Assembly (NCBI RefSeq): GCF_003570995.1
Contig: NZ_QXIY01000002.1
Span: 1 to 64,000 of the forward strand
Reading direction: 5' to 3'
DNA length: 64,000 bases
Origin: Candidatus Cryosericum septentrionale
Lineage (GTDB): Bacteria > Caldisericota > Caldisericia > Cryosericales > Cryosericaceae
A program made the position numbers and the translations under genes. How positions within the stretch are numbered: position 1 is the stretch's first letter; each line of letters opens with the position of its first letter. Shown piece by piece: positions 35,838-43,300 of the stretch. The notes beneath the pieces are model-generated. The model made no database searches and was not told where the DNA came from. It was given only the letters and a program-made list of their open reading frames with translations.

Positions 35838-36060
35838 CCACGACTGATGTCCCGTGCATCGTTCCTGAGACACCGTTCTTCTGTTCCTGGAGCGGAGGCA
35901 AGGACTGCTACCATCCGTCCCTGCAGCATGGGTTGTTGGCGGGGTGCTCCAGACCATGGCACTGCCGTTCATCGGCATGCCTCGCAGCAGGAGGACCGTC
36001 AGCGATGCCGGGGGGGGGTAATGCGAGGTGGTGAGGTCGCAGTAACCTTCGCAAGGGGGC
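35834..36060 (+). pseudogene. remnant of a Dph6-like ATP-pyrophosphatase gene
   Basis: ATG overlapping the GNAT stop begins TPFFCSWSGGKDC, the P-loop of the adenine nucleotide alpha-hydrolase superfamily as in diphthine-ammonia ligase-like proteins. After about 20 residues the frame breaks. An out-of-frame LPFIGMPRSRR follows, resembling the next family segment, and most of the gene is missing. A G-run (GGGGGGG) lies at 36009-36017. Confidence 0.6.
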
Positions 36061-36128
36061 GGACGTAGACAAGGTGGACAGTCGGTCAGTATTCTCAGAA
36101 GACCGGCTGCGAGGGGTAAGGAGAAGAT

Positions 36129-36875
36129 ATGACTGACCAGGACACTCGTAGGACCCGTTCCTCGATGGCGAACCTCGGCATTCTGCTAATCGTCGTCGGC
36201 ATCGTCATCCTCGCACTGCAGTATGTTCACATCGACCTGAACTGGTTTCCGGAGCGCTGGGCGGAGATGTCATGGCCGCTGCGCATCATCGTCCCCGGGC
36301 TTGCGTTGTTCGTGGTGGGTCTGGTGCTGCCGGACCGGGCGGGCGAGGGTCTGTCCGGGTTCGGGTTTGTGGCCGCGGCAGTGGGCACCCTTCTCTGGTA
36401 TCAGGGTATCACTGGCACATGGGAAAGCTGGGCATATGCATGGGCTCTCGTGTTCCCCGCCGCGGGAGGACTTGCAGGCATCATCCATGGGACGCTGCAC
36501 GCCAACTGGCGGCACGTGCGTGACAGCGTTGGCGGCTTCGTGTTCGGCATCGTCATGTTCGTTGTTCTTGGCTTCGTGTTCGAGGGCTGGCTAGGGTTCG
36601 AGGGGTTTGGACTCAACCGGATTGCTGCCTGGGTTCCAGGAGTGCTCCTGCTGGCAGTGGGCGTCACCGTCCTCTTCGCCGGCACCCCCGGTGAACGCAG
36701 CTCAAGACGCGCCGAGCGTCAACAGCGGCGCATTGAGCGCGAACAGAGATGGGCAGAGCGTCGCGCGGCGCCCCAGGGATGGACGAGCGCTCCGGTCGTG
36801 CCTCCCGAGGAGAAGAAGATGGAGACCATCACGCCTGCCGAGCTGACGAAGCCCGACGACAAGCAGCCTCAGTAG
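36129..36875 (+). CDS. predicted membrane protein with charged C-terminal tail
   Basis: 248 residues with about six helices (for example LGILLIVVGIVILALQYV, IIVPGLALFVVGLVL, WVPGVLLLAVGVTVLFAG). A highly charged coiled tail follows from about 192 (SSRRAERQQRRIEREQRWAERR) and ends in a Pro/Glu-rich stretch. The layout recalls LiaI/LiaF-type and DUF5668 envelope-stress membrane proteins, but no domain is certain. Start ATG after GGAGAAGAT. Single gene. Confidence 0.7.
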   Translation: MTDQDTRRTRSSMANLGILLIVVGIVILALQYVHIDLNWFPERWAEMSWPLRIIVPGLALFVVGLVLPDRAGEGLSGFGFVAAAVGTLLWYQGITGTWESWAYAWALVFPAAGGLAGIIHGTLHANWRHVRDSVGGFVFGIVMFVVLGFVFEGWLGFEGFGLNRIAAWVPGVLLLAVGVTVLFAGTPGERSSRRAERQQRRIEREQRWAERRAAPQGWTSAPVVPPEEKKMETITPAELTKPDDKQPQ

Positions 36876-36955
36876 ACGTTGAACACGTCGTTCCTTGTTG
36901 GCTGGCCTCGCCATATGGTCGGGCGAGGAATGCAGCTTCCACGGCGGGGCAGAGC

Positions 36956-37555
36956 CTAGAAGCGTGAGGCCAGGAGGCGGGCGAGAGCCTCGAGCGCGAC
37001 GATCGGTCGGGGCGTCGTGGTGGTGGTAGTGGCGTTCAGCGTGTACACGATGGTGAACACGGTGTCCTTTTTGCGTACCAGGATGGCAGCGACAGCAGGA
37101 TCGTCGTACCGGGCCGAGGCCTCGCCGACGATTGCCGCCCCCGCGTCATCGATGAGTCCGTCGGCAGCGAGCTTGCCCCTGTACCAGGCATACGCCCGGT
37201 CACGCAGCGCGTGATCCGGATCGGGAGTGAACTGCCCGCCGAGGAGCGTCAGGGAGCCCCCACCACGGAAATCGATGGTGATACCGTTTTTTGCCCTGGC
37301 CAGTTCCTTGCCCTGGCCGTTCGTGCCTTGATCAGGGAAGAACACGAAGGTCTGGTCAGCGTACCCGACGTCCACGGCTGTCCCCAGCCCCGTCTCCTTG
37401 AAGTCCTGCGGGCTGAGCGTGACGCCGGGCAGTACGCTGATAGGCTCGTCCACAGTCGTCCCTCGCAGAACAGAGAAGAGCGTGGCTGCGCCCCCGCTGA
37501 CGAGGGCGAGCACGATGACAATGGTGACGAATGTACGCATGCGTTTGCGGTTCAC
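36956..37555 (-). CDS. membrane-anchored secreted protein of unknown function
   Basis: 199 residues. An N-terminal anchor follows a basic start (RKRMRTFVTIVIVLALVSGG), then an extracytoplasmic domain with strands such as VLPGVTLSPQDF, QTFVFFPDQG, ITIDFRGGGSLTLLGGQF, AAILVRKKDTVFTIVYTLN, and a short Thr run (TTTTTT) before the C-terminus. No family recognised. Convergent with the preceding membrane-protein gene; start ATG after GGAGGCAACC. Confidence 0.65.
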   Translation of the reverse strand: MNRKRMRTFVTIVIVLALVSGGAATLFSVLRGTTVDEPISVLPGVTLSPQDFKETGLGTAVDVGYADQTFVFFPDQGTNGQGKELARAKNGITIDFRGGGSLTLLGGQFTPDPDHALRDRAYAWYRGKLAADGLIDDAGAAIVGEASARYDDPAVAAILVRKKDTVFTIVYTLNATTTTTTPRPIVALEALARLLASRF

Positions 37556-37612
37556 GGTTGCCTCCAGGTACTGAGGATCAATATAGGACGGCCCACTGCT
37601 CGAGCAATGCCC

Positions 37613-38308
37613 TCAGCGCATCAGAAGATGGCGGACGAGGACGAGGACTGCGAGGTGAGCCGGGTAGTATGCATAGAACAGTTCCGGCAAATGGCGCAGA
37701 TGCAATCGGGGCGGCCAGAGAATGAACGGGATGCTGGCCAGTGCGTAGACCTGAGACGGCCAGAACATGATCCCGGCGAGCACGTGCAGGAGTCCATGAG
37801 CGATGACGAGCTGCTCTCTATGCTGAAACAGCATGAAGCTGGCTAGGCACAACACAACGCCATAGAGGCCATAATCTGGACCCACGGCTGGCAGCCAGAG
37901 CTGTATGGCAGCCAGGCTCAGTGCAAGGACGACCGCCCACCACCGGCGGTGGTCACATCCCCAGATAGCCAGTAGTCCCAGCAGCAATGTGGCAAAGATG
38001 TTGAGCGTCCACGGGCGCACGCCGAACGCGATCATGTAGACCGGCTGTGCGATGAGACCCCAGATGGCAAGCCTGAGCGCATAGCGCGAGAGGTTGTGCG
38101 TGTGTAGATAGCCGGCGGCAAGCTGGTAGGCGAAGAGGGGAAAAGCCACGCGCCCGATGATGCGGAGCCAGCCCACCTGTGGTAGCAGAATGGCTCCCAC
38201 GTGGTCGACGGTCATCGAGACGATGGCGACAAGCTTGAGGGCGTCAGACTGTGCGAGGGTCGGCTGCCCGTCTCCCAGGGAGGAAATACCTTCATCGTGG
38301 TTCGTCAT
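37613..38308 (-). CDS. TraX family membrane protein
   Basis: Polytopic protein of about 231 residues in the TraX family, named for F-pilin acetylation but widespread on chromosomes. The family start is evident: SDALKLVAIVSMTVDHVGAILLP with the Asp-His pair, then RIIGRVAFPLFAYQLAAGYLHTHN...RLAIWGLIAQPVY. ATG at 38308 is chosen; the frame runs open 24 codons upstream into the tRNA promoter region, and a TTG at 38314 is possible. Role in conjugation is not implied here. Confidence 0.85.
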   Translation of the reverse strand: MTNHDEGISSLGDGQPTLAQSDALKLVAIVSMTVDHVGAILLPQVGWLRIIGRVAFPLFAYQLAAGYLHTHNLSRYALRLAIWGLIAQPVYMIAFGVRPWTLNIFATLLLGLLAIWGCDHRRWWAVVLALSLAAIQLWLPAVGPDYGLYGVVLCLASFMLFQHREQLVIAHGLLHVLAGIMFWPSQVYALASIPFILWPPRLHLRHLPELFYAYYPAHLAVLVLVRHLLMR

Positions 38309-38335
38309 TATCAACGATTCATCGCCTCGCTCTTC

Positions 38336-38364
38336 TTGACAGCCCCCTGAGGCAGCACTAGAAT
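38336..38364 (+). promoter_or_regulatory. promoter of tRNA-Gln
   Basis: TTGACA (38336-38341) and TAGAAT (38359-38364), 17-base spacer, 20 bases before the tRNA. The best consensus promoter in the window. Confidence 0.8.
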
Positions 38365-38384
38365 ACTGCAGCAAAGCCACGTGT

Positions 38385-38459
38385 TGGGGCGTCGTCTAAT
38401 GGTAGGACACTGGCCTTTGGAGCCATGAATTGCTGGTTCGACTCCAGCCGCCTCAGCCA
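38385..38459 (+). tRNA. tRNA-Gln, anticodon TTG
   Basis: 75 bases including an encoded CCA. Acceptor stem TGGGGCG/CGCCTCA pairs fully with one G-T. The T arm is GCTGG-TTCGACT-CCAGC and the anticodon loop CTTTGGA, reading CAA/CAG. The outermost anticodon-stem pair is a C-T mismatch. It stands alone under its own promoter. 38460-38566 holds nothing else. Confidence 0.93.
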
Positions 38460-38566
38460 TCTTCTTCTGACACAGACAAATGCCTCGATCCTGGGTTGAC
38501 GCGGTCGAGTCAGCACAGCCTCAGGACAGAGGCGTATCCGTAGTGTAGCAATCCCATCTGTTTTTT

Positions 38567-39565
38567 CTAGACCACCTGGCCGGCGAGGACCGCATAGGTG
38601 TTCGCCGCGTCAAACTTGCCCATTTTCTGCAACGCCATCACGTACGCGCCGAGGACCGGGTCGAGCAGTGGCGGTCCCAGCCGTGCGAGTGGGGCGACTT
38701 CATGTACCAGCAGTGTCAGCCTGTCGATGAAGGTAGGATTGCTGCCCCTGAAGACCAAGCCTCCCAGGACGACATCAACCGTCTCGCGCTCGAAGCCCAT
38801 CTTGCGGACAAGCCCCGTGATTCCCTCCGCCAGAGACTCTGCCTGAAGCATGAGGATGCGCTTGCAGGCTTCGTCGCCGCCCGTCGCGCCGTCGAAGACC
38901 AGCGGTACGATGGCCAGAGCCCGATGCAGCAGTTCTCCGTGTCCCACCATGTCTTGTACGGCCTCGAGGAACAGGAGTTGCAGCGTGTCATAGTCGGGGG
39001 CACCGGTCACGTCCAGTACCGTCTGCTCCAGCACGGATTTTGGCCCTGTCCCGTCGTGGGAAAGAAACGCATAGTGCAGGATGTCTCTCAGCATAGCCAG
39101 TCCGCCGCCTCGCAGGCCGCTCTGATAGCCCAGGCCCCGGAGCGTGACCCAGGTCCCGTCGCGGCTGCAGGCACAGGCATTCGCGCCTCCGCCGCACACC
39201 AGGGCAATCCCCCAGCCCTTGTCGCTTCCGGCCTTGAGCATGATCCATGTATCGTTGACAAGGTCGAAGATGAGCCCGGGGAATGTGGTAACCAGAGCTG
39301 CACTAAGCACCTCGCGATGCATGGGCAGATCCATACCGGACAGCCCGAACACGGCGCGCTCGACCTGCGTTAGCAAAAGGCCCGCAGCCGCCAGCGCATC
39401 CTGAACGGCGTCGGTGATGCCTGATATGGCCGCTTCGAGTCCCACAACCTGGTAGTTGGAGGTGCCCCCTTCGCCGGATCCGACGATATGGCCGGCATCG
39501 TCACCGACGACAGCCTTCGTCCTGGTCGTCCCCCCGTCGACGCCGAGATAGTACGTCACAGCCAT
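38567..39565 (-). CDS. BadF/BadG-type ATPase, N-acetylglucosamine kinase-like
   Basis: ASKHA-fold kinase of 332 residues. The phosphate-1 motif is YYLGVDGGTTRTKAVV, then GGTSNYQVVG, phosphate-2/adenosine stretches ALVCGGGANACACS and GLGYQSGLRGGG, and VVLGGLVFRGSNPTF. These match eukaryote-type GlcNAc/glucosamine kinases rather than the Cys-rich 2-hydroxyacyl-CoA activators. ATG at 39565 lies one base after the PIG-L stop, giving coupling. As the last gene of a sugar operon it probably phosphorylates an amino sugar. Confidence 0.82.
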   Translation of the reverse strand: MAVTYYLGVDGGTTRTKAVVGDDAGHIVGSGEGGTSNYQVVGLEAAISGITDAVQDALAAAGLLLTQVERAVFGLSGMDLPMHREVLSAALVTTFPGLIFDLVNDTWIMLKAGSDKGWGIALVCGGGANACACSRDGTWVTLRGLGYQSGLRGGGLAMLRDILHYAFLSHDGTGPKSVLEQTVLDVTGAPDYDTLQLLFLEAVQDMVGHGELLHRALAIVPLVFDGATGGDEACKRILMLQAESLAEGITGLVRKMGFERETVDVVLGGLVFRGSNPTFIDRLTLLVHEVAPLARLGPPLLDPVLGAYVMALQKMGKFDAANTYAVLAGQVV

Positions 39566-39566
39566 C

Positions 39567-40307
39567 CTAGATGGACTCCGAGTCAACGCTTGTATGAAGG
39601 TGGAGGGAGGTCAGGACCTTGAATCCCTCTGCCAGCCGCATGCCGTGTGCCCTGCCCAGCTCCGAGGCCTTGAGGGTAGTGTACTGCGTCGCCCTTTCCA
39701 GCGTCTCCGGGGTAAACTGGCTCTGAAACAGGCTGAGAGCTGCTAGCTTCGCCTCATGCTCGGCTGCGGTGTCGACAAACTGGTTTGGCCTGCCGGTGAG
39801 GTAGAACGCGATGAAGCGGACCGAGTGGGGCGGCAGGTCGGGCATGTACAGTGGAAGGTCACAGTAGATCATGCTTTCTGCCGCTGACCAGCCGCAGTTG
39901 AGGTGGTCCTGATGGGCCTCATACGTCAGCCACGGGTCGGGCGCCAAGATGGCGTCCGGTTTCTCCTGCCGGATGATGCGGACCATCGCCGCGGTCGTTT
40001 CCCCGCAGTGGGGCAGGGAACCATCGTGGAACGGCAGATACAGGTGTTTGTGAACGCCGATGGCCTCGCCGGCACGCTGATCCTCGTCCCTGCGGATTAC
40101 GACCAGGCGTTCGCGTGTCATCGAGACGTCTGTGCTGCCCAGGCGTCCGTCGGTCATCGTGGCGAGCGTGATGTCTTTCCCTGCCTTGGCCAGCTTGAGC
40201 AGGAGGCCGCCCGCGAACCAGACCGCATCATCGGAATGTGGTTGAAACACGACGTAGTTCTGTGCTGAGTCGATGGGCGGGATTGGTAGAAACTCGTTCC
40301 AGTTCAT
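39567..40307 (-). CDS. PIG-L/LmbE-family deacetylase
   Basis: Zn-dependent N-deacetylase of about 246 residues. The metal motif is FQPHSDDAVWFAGG (HSDD in place of the usual HPDD), with TMTDGRLGS, APDPWLTYEAHQDH (second His ligand context) and YLTGRPN. Members remove acetyl groups from GlcNAc-containing substrates. ATG at 40307 follows GGAGG; the open frame upstream belongs to the transporter gene region. It sits between a GPH transporter and a GlcNAc-kinase-like gene, a consistent set for uptake, deacetylation and phosphorylation of an N-acetylated sugar. Confidence 0.87.
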   Translation of the reverse strand: MNWNEFLPIPPIDSAQNYVVFQPHSDDAVWFAGGLLLKLAKAGKDITLATMTDGRLGSTDVSMTRERLVVIRRDEDQRAGEAIGVHKHLYLPFHDGSLPHCGETTAAMVRIIRQEKPDAILAPDPWLTYEAHQDHLNCGWSAAESMIYCDLPLYMPDLPPHSVRFIAFYLTGRPNQFVDTAAEHEAKLAALSLFQSQFTPETLERATQYTTLKASELGRAHGMRLAEGFKVLTSLHLHTSVDSESI

Positions 40308-40323
40308 TGTCCATGGCCTCCGT

Positions 40324-41685
40324 TCAAATGGCAGGCGTGCCGGTAGAAGGAGCTCCCGGATCGGGGCACGACGCGGTGGTGAGAGCACACTGTTTCTTGA
40401 CAGCCTCCAGCTTCTTGCCGTACAGGGGATACATGAGGATGAACACGAGCGCAATAAGCATGAGCACTGCAGGGATGCCGCTCATCAGGGCACGAAAACC
40501 GACCACTGCCGTGTGAGGTTGCAGTGTCGGATCGGTCAGTTTGGCGACGTAGTGTGTCCTGATCTGGACGAAGGCGATAATGCCAGCAGAAATGGCGACG
40601 CTGCTGCGCATGATAAGGGCGTTGACGCCGTAGTACATGCCCTCGCGGCGTGCGCCGGTCTTGAGGTAATCTTCGTCGCAGATATCGGCAATCATCATGT
40701 CCTCCACGAGAAGAAGAGCGCCCAGCCCGACCCCCAGAAGGGCGAAGAAGGTAATGCCGACACCAAGGGTCTTCACAAATGCGAGAGGTATGAGAAAAAC
40801 GGTGAACAGGCCAATACCGATGATGGCTGTACTGCGCGTACCCACCCTGACGACGACCTTGTTCCAGAGCAACTGCGAAATGATGGCCATGAGGAACACA
40901 GCCAGCAACACAAATGTCTTCTGGGTGTCAGTGAGCAGCAGCGCAAACTGGGTGTAGAAGGGAATGACACCCTGTACCATGACTAAGACGGTCTGGAAGA
41001 ACAGGTTGAACAGTACAAAGGTCACGAAGGACTTGTTGACCAGCGTATTCTTGATGGCCGGGCCGAGCGACAGCGATTCGCCACCCTGTATCCGTGGGTT
41101 CTCTTTGGAGCCAAGCAGCGAAACAAACATGACGAGCGCAGTGCCGCTGCCGATGATGACGCCCAGTCCTTTCCAGCCGAACTTGGCGATGAGGATGGGA
41201 GCAAGCGCGACGCCGACGATGACGCCGACGATACCGAGGACCTGGCGCCACGCATTGACGACACTTCGATCCTGTGTCGTCGCGTACATCTCAGGGTATA
41301 GTGCTGTCCAGTTGAGGATGACCAGTGTGTAGAACCCGTCGAACGCAAAGATGATGGCGAGATAGTACCAGAACATGGCTATGCCGGTGATGCCCGCCGG
41401 CGGGACCCAGATTAAATAGAAGGCAAGCGCCAAGGGCAGCGTTCCCAGTGCGATATAGGGAATCCGTCGCCCCCACCGGGTATGCGTTCGGTCGGACCAG
41501 TAGCCGAACAGTGGGTCGTTGAGACAGTTCCAGGCTGTGTAGATCAGCATTGCTGTGGCAAAGAGCCTCGGCGAAAGTCCCAACTTGTCCACGTAGAAGT
41601 ACATGGCCCACGTCGTGAAGCAGTTCTCGGGCAGGCCGGCGCCCATCGAACCGAAGCTGTATGCAAGCTTTTTCCAGAAGTTCAT
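40324..41685 (-). CDS. GPH-family sugar:cation symporter (MFS)
   Basis: Twelve-helix transporter of 453 residues. The GPH/melibiose-carrier opening is clear (KKLAYSFGSMGAGLPENCFTTWAMYFYVDKLG), with the family loop DPLFGYWSDRTHTRWGRRIPYI and DICDEDYLKTGARREGMYYGVNAL. ATG at 41685 follows GCTGGAGG; the upstream frame overlaps the GH4 remnant. Such carriers import glycosides with Na+ or H+. Operon position between a GH4 remnant and an N-deacetylase suggests glycosides of amino or N-acetyl sugars. Confidence 0.93.
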   Translation of the reverse strand: MNFWKKLAYSFGSMGAGLPENCFTTWAMYFYVDKLGLSPRLFATAMLIYTAWNCLNDPLFGYWSDRTHTRWGRRIPYIALGTLPLALAFYLIWVPPAGITGIAMFWYYLAIIFAFDGFYTLVILNWTALYPEMYATTQDRSVVNAWRQVLGIVGVIVGVALAPILIAKFGWKGLGVIIGSGTALVMFVSLLGSKENPRIQGGESLSLGPAIKNTLVNKSFVTFVLFNLFFQTVLVMVQGVIPFYTQFALLLTDTQKTFVLLAVFLMAIISQLLWNKVVVRVGTRSTAIIGIGLFTVFLIPLAFVKTLGVGITFFALLGVGLGALLLVEDMMIADICDEDYLKTGARREGMYYGVNALIMRSSVAISAGIIAFVQIRTHYVAKLTDPTLQPHTAVVGFRALMSGIPAVLMLIALVFILMYPLYGKKLEAVKKQCALTTASCPDPGAPSTGTPAI

Positions 41686-41716
41686 GCTGCCTCCAGCGAA
41701 TTGCGGATGCGTGCGG

Positions 41717-41995
41717 CTACTTGAAGCTGTCGAAGTATGGGGCCTCCTGTTCCTTGAACGCCAGGACGAGATCTCGTGCCACGGCCGGCGAGGGTACCAG
41801 CGGATTGAGTGCCAGAGCCTCGATGAGAGCTTTGAGGTCGCGGTACGCAACCGCGTCGACGAGGGACCTCTCGTACAGTTTCACCTGCTCGATCAGCGAG
41901 ATCTCCGTGAGGCCGAGCCGTTCCTGAAGGTCAAGGAGAGCGCCCACGAGAATCGGGACTCTTGTCCCCCCTCCACCAATGATGCTGACTTTCAT
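41717..41995 (-). pseudogene. internally deleted glycoside hydrolase family 4 gene
   Basis: A 92-residue open frame with its own ATG and GGAGG. Residues 1-32 are the GH4 Rossmann start (MKVSIIGGGGTRVPILVGAL...TEISLIE). From about 33 on the sequence is the GH4 C-terminus (KLYERSLVDAV...LIEALALNPLVPSPAVARDLV). About 300 middle residues, including the Cys/His metal site, are gone while the frame is kept. It cannot be a glycosidase. It is the first gene of the sugar operon, whose promoter is intact. Confidence 0.8.
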
Positions 41996-42101
41996 CGTTG
42001 CCTCCAGTCGGCGCGAACCGGCACGCCATGGCGCATCCGCCAGAGGGTATCCGCCAGCGTTTCTTTGTCCGGCGATATGACGGGCAGTCCTTCCCATCAA
42101 T

Positions 42102-42129
42102 GTTCTAGCGGGCCCTCTTCCTTTGTCAA
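42102..42129 (-). promoter_or_regulatory. promoter of the GH4-remnant sugar operon
   Basis: TTGACA (42129-42124) and TAGAAC (42107-42102) on the minus strand with a 16-base spacer. Confidence 0.6.
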
Positions 42130-42222
42130 GGAGAGGCTCCGGGTGGTCTATGCTGTTCGGGCGCGTTTGACAGGTCATCCATGACGGCTACGCTCAAAGA
42201 TGTCAAGAGAGAGGGTGGACGG

Positions 42223-43284
42223 ATGAACCCGGACAATCCAGTAACCAGCAGTCATCGTAACGGAGCAGGTGCGACAGGAAGGCCGAAGTGGTGGTTCAGG
42301 CGGGCGAGGACCGGAGCCACTCTGGCTGCATGCTTGTATGTGGTCGTGTGGAGTGCACTCCTGGGCAGTTTTGCCGACAACCTGACCATTGGCCAGGAAG
42401 TGCTGATGGCGGTCGCCGTCATCGTTAGCGGCGTTTTGATATGGGCGGCGGTTCGCGCCCTCATCCTCCAGCAGAGGTTCCTTGCCCGGCAGGAGAACAT
42501 GGAGGCACTTGAGGAGTCACGGGCGTTCATCCGGGCACTGATGGACAATCTCCCTGCCGCGGTCTGGCTGAAGTCGAGAGACCATCGGTATCTCGCGGGC
42601 AATCTGCCAGGGGTACAGACCAATCCGATGCTACCTCGTTGGCAAAGCAGAAAGGTTGAGGACCTGATCGGTCACACCGACAGAGAACTCTTCGCGCCCG
42701 AGCACGCATCGGAGTTCGAGGCAACGGATGATCTGGTGTTCGAAACGGGACAAGGGTGGGCACATGACTACGACGACGTCCACGACGGCGAACACCGGCT
42801 GTACCACATGGTCAAGATGCCGGTGTGGGACATCCGCGGGTCTGTCGTAAACGTCGTCGGCATTGGGTTTGATGTCACCGAGATGCGCAGGAACGAACAG
42901 GAGCTAAAGAGGAGTCGGGAGCAGCTGGATGTCTTCCTGAACAGGTCGTCTGAGCACATCTGCATGGTCGGCCTGGACAGGCGCATCATCTTGGCAAATG
43001 CCCGTTTGTGCGAGTTCCTTGGCGTACCTGCGCCTTCGCTCGTCGGCCGGGACGTGGTCGATGTGGTCGTGCCTGCCGATCGCGGTCGCGGCGCGGTATT
43101 CCTTGACCGGTTGCTGCTCGGAGGATCTGAGCCCCTTGAGGTCTTCGATGTCCAAGATGTCTCGGGTTCAGTCCGACGGGTCGAAGTCAGCGGCGCGCTG
43201 GTCAGGACGGGCGGGAGTCCTGACACGGTCGTGATCATTGGTCGGGATATTACTGGGCGGAAGAGCTCCCACGTAGCGGAGTGA
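42223..43284 (+). CDS. membrane-bound PAS-PAS sensor without output domain
   Basis: 353 residues: two helices (about 35-55 and 60-80), a short coiled linker, then two PAS domains. The first (AFIRALMDNLPAAVWLKSRDHRYLAGN ... VVNVVGIGFDVTE) starts near 118, the second (LDVFLNRSSEHICMVGLDRRIILANARLCEFLG ... TVVIIGRDIT) near 235. The protein ends after the second PAS with GRKSSHVAE; no kinase, GGDEF, EAL or HTH follows. ATG at 42223 has GAGGGTGG upstream; ATG at 42181 is in frame but unsupported. Either it signals through a separate partner or it lost its output domain. Confidence 0.78.
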   Translation: MNPDNPVTSSHRNGAGATGRPKWWFRRARTGATLAACLYVVVWSALLGSFADNLTIGQEVLMAVAVIVSGVLIWAAVRALILQQRFLARQENMEALEESRAFIRALMDNLPAAVWLKSRDHRYLAGNLPGVQTNPMLPRWQSRKVEDLIGHTDRELFAPEHASEFEATDDLVFETGQGWAHDYDDVHDGEHRLYHMVKMPVWDIRGSVVNVVGIGFDVTEMRRNEQELKRSREQLDVFLNRSSEHICMVGLDRRIILANARLCEFLGVPAPSLVGRDVVDVVVPADRGRGAVFLDRLLLGGSEPLEVFDVQDVSGSVRRVEVSGALVRTGGSPDTVVIIGRDITGRKSSHVAE

Positions 43285-43300
43285 CCACCCGTCCTTCGGG

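Noticed and set aside
37613-38308. Conjugative system marked by TraX
   Set aside because: No other transfer gene is present; chromosomal TraX homologues are common.
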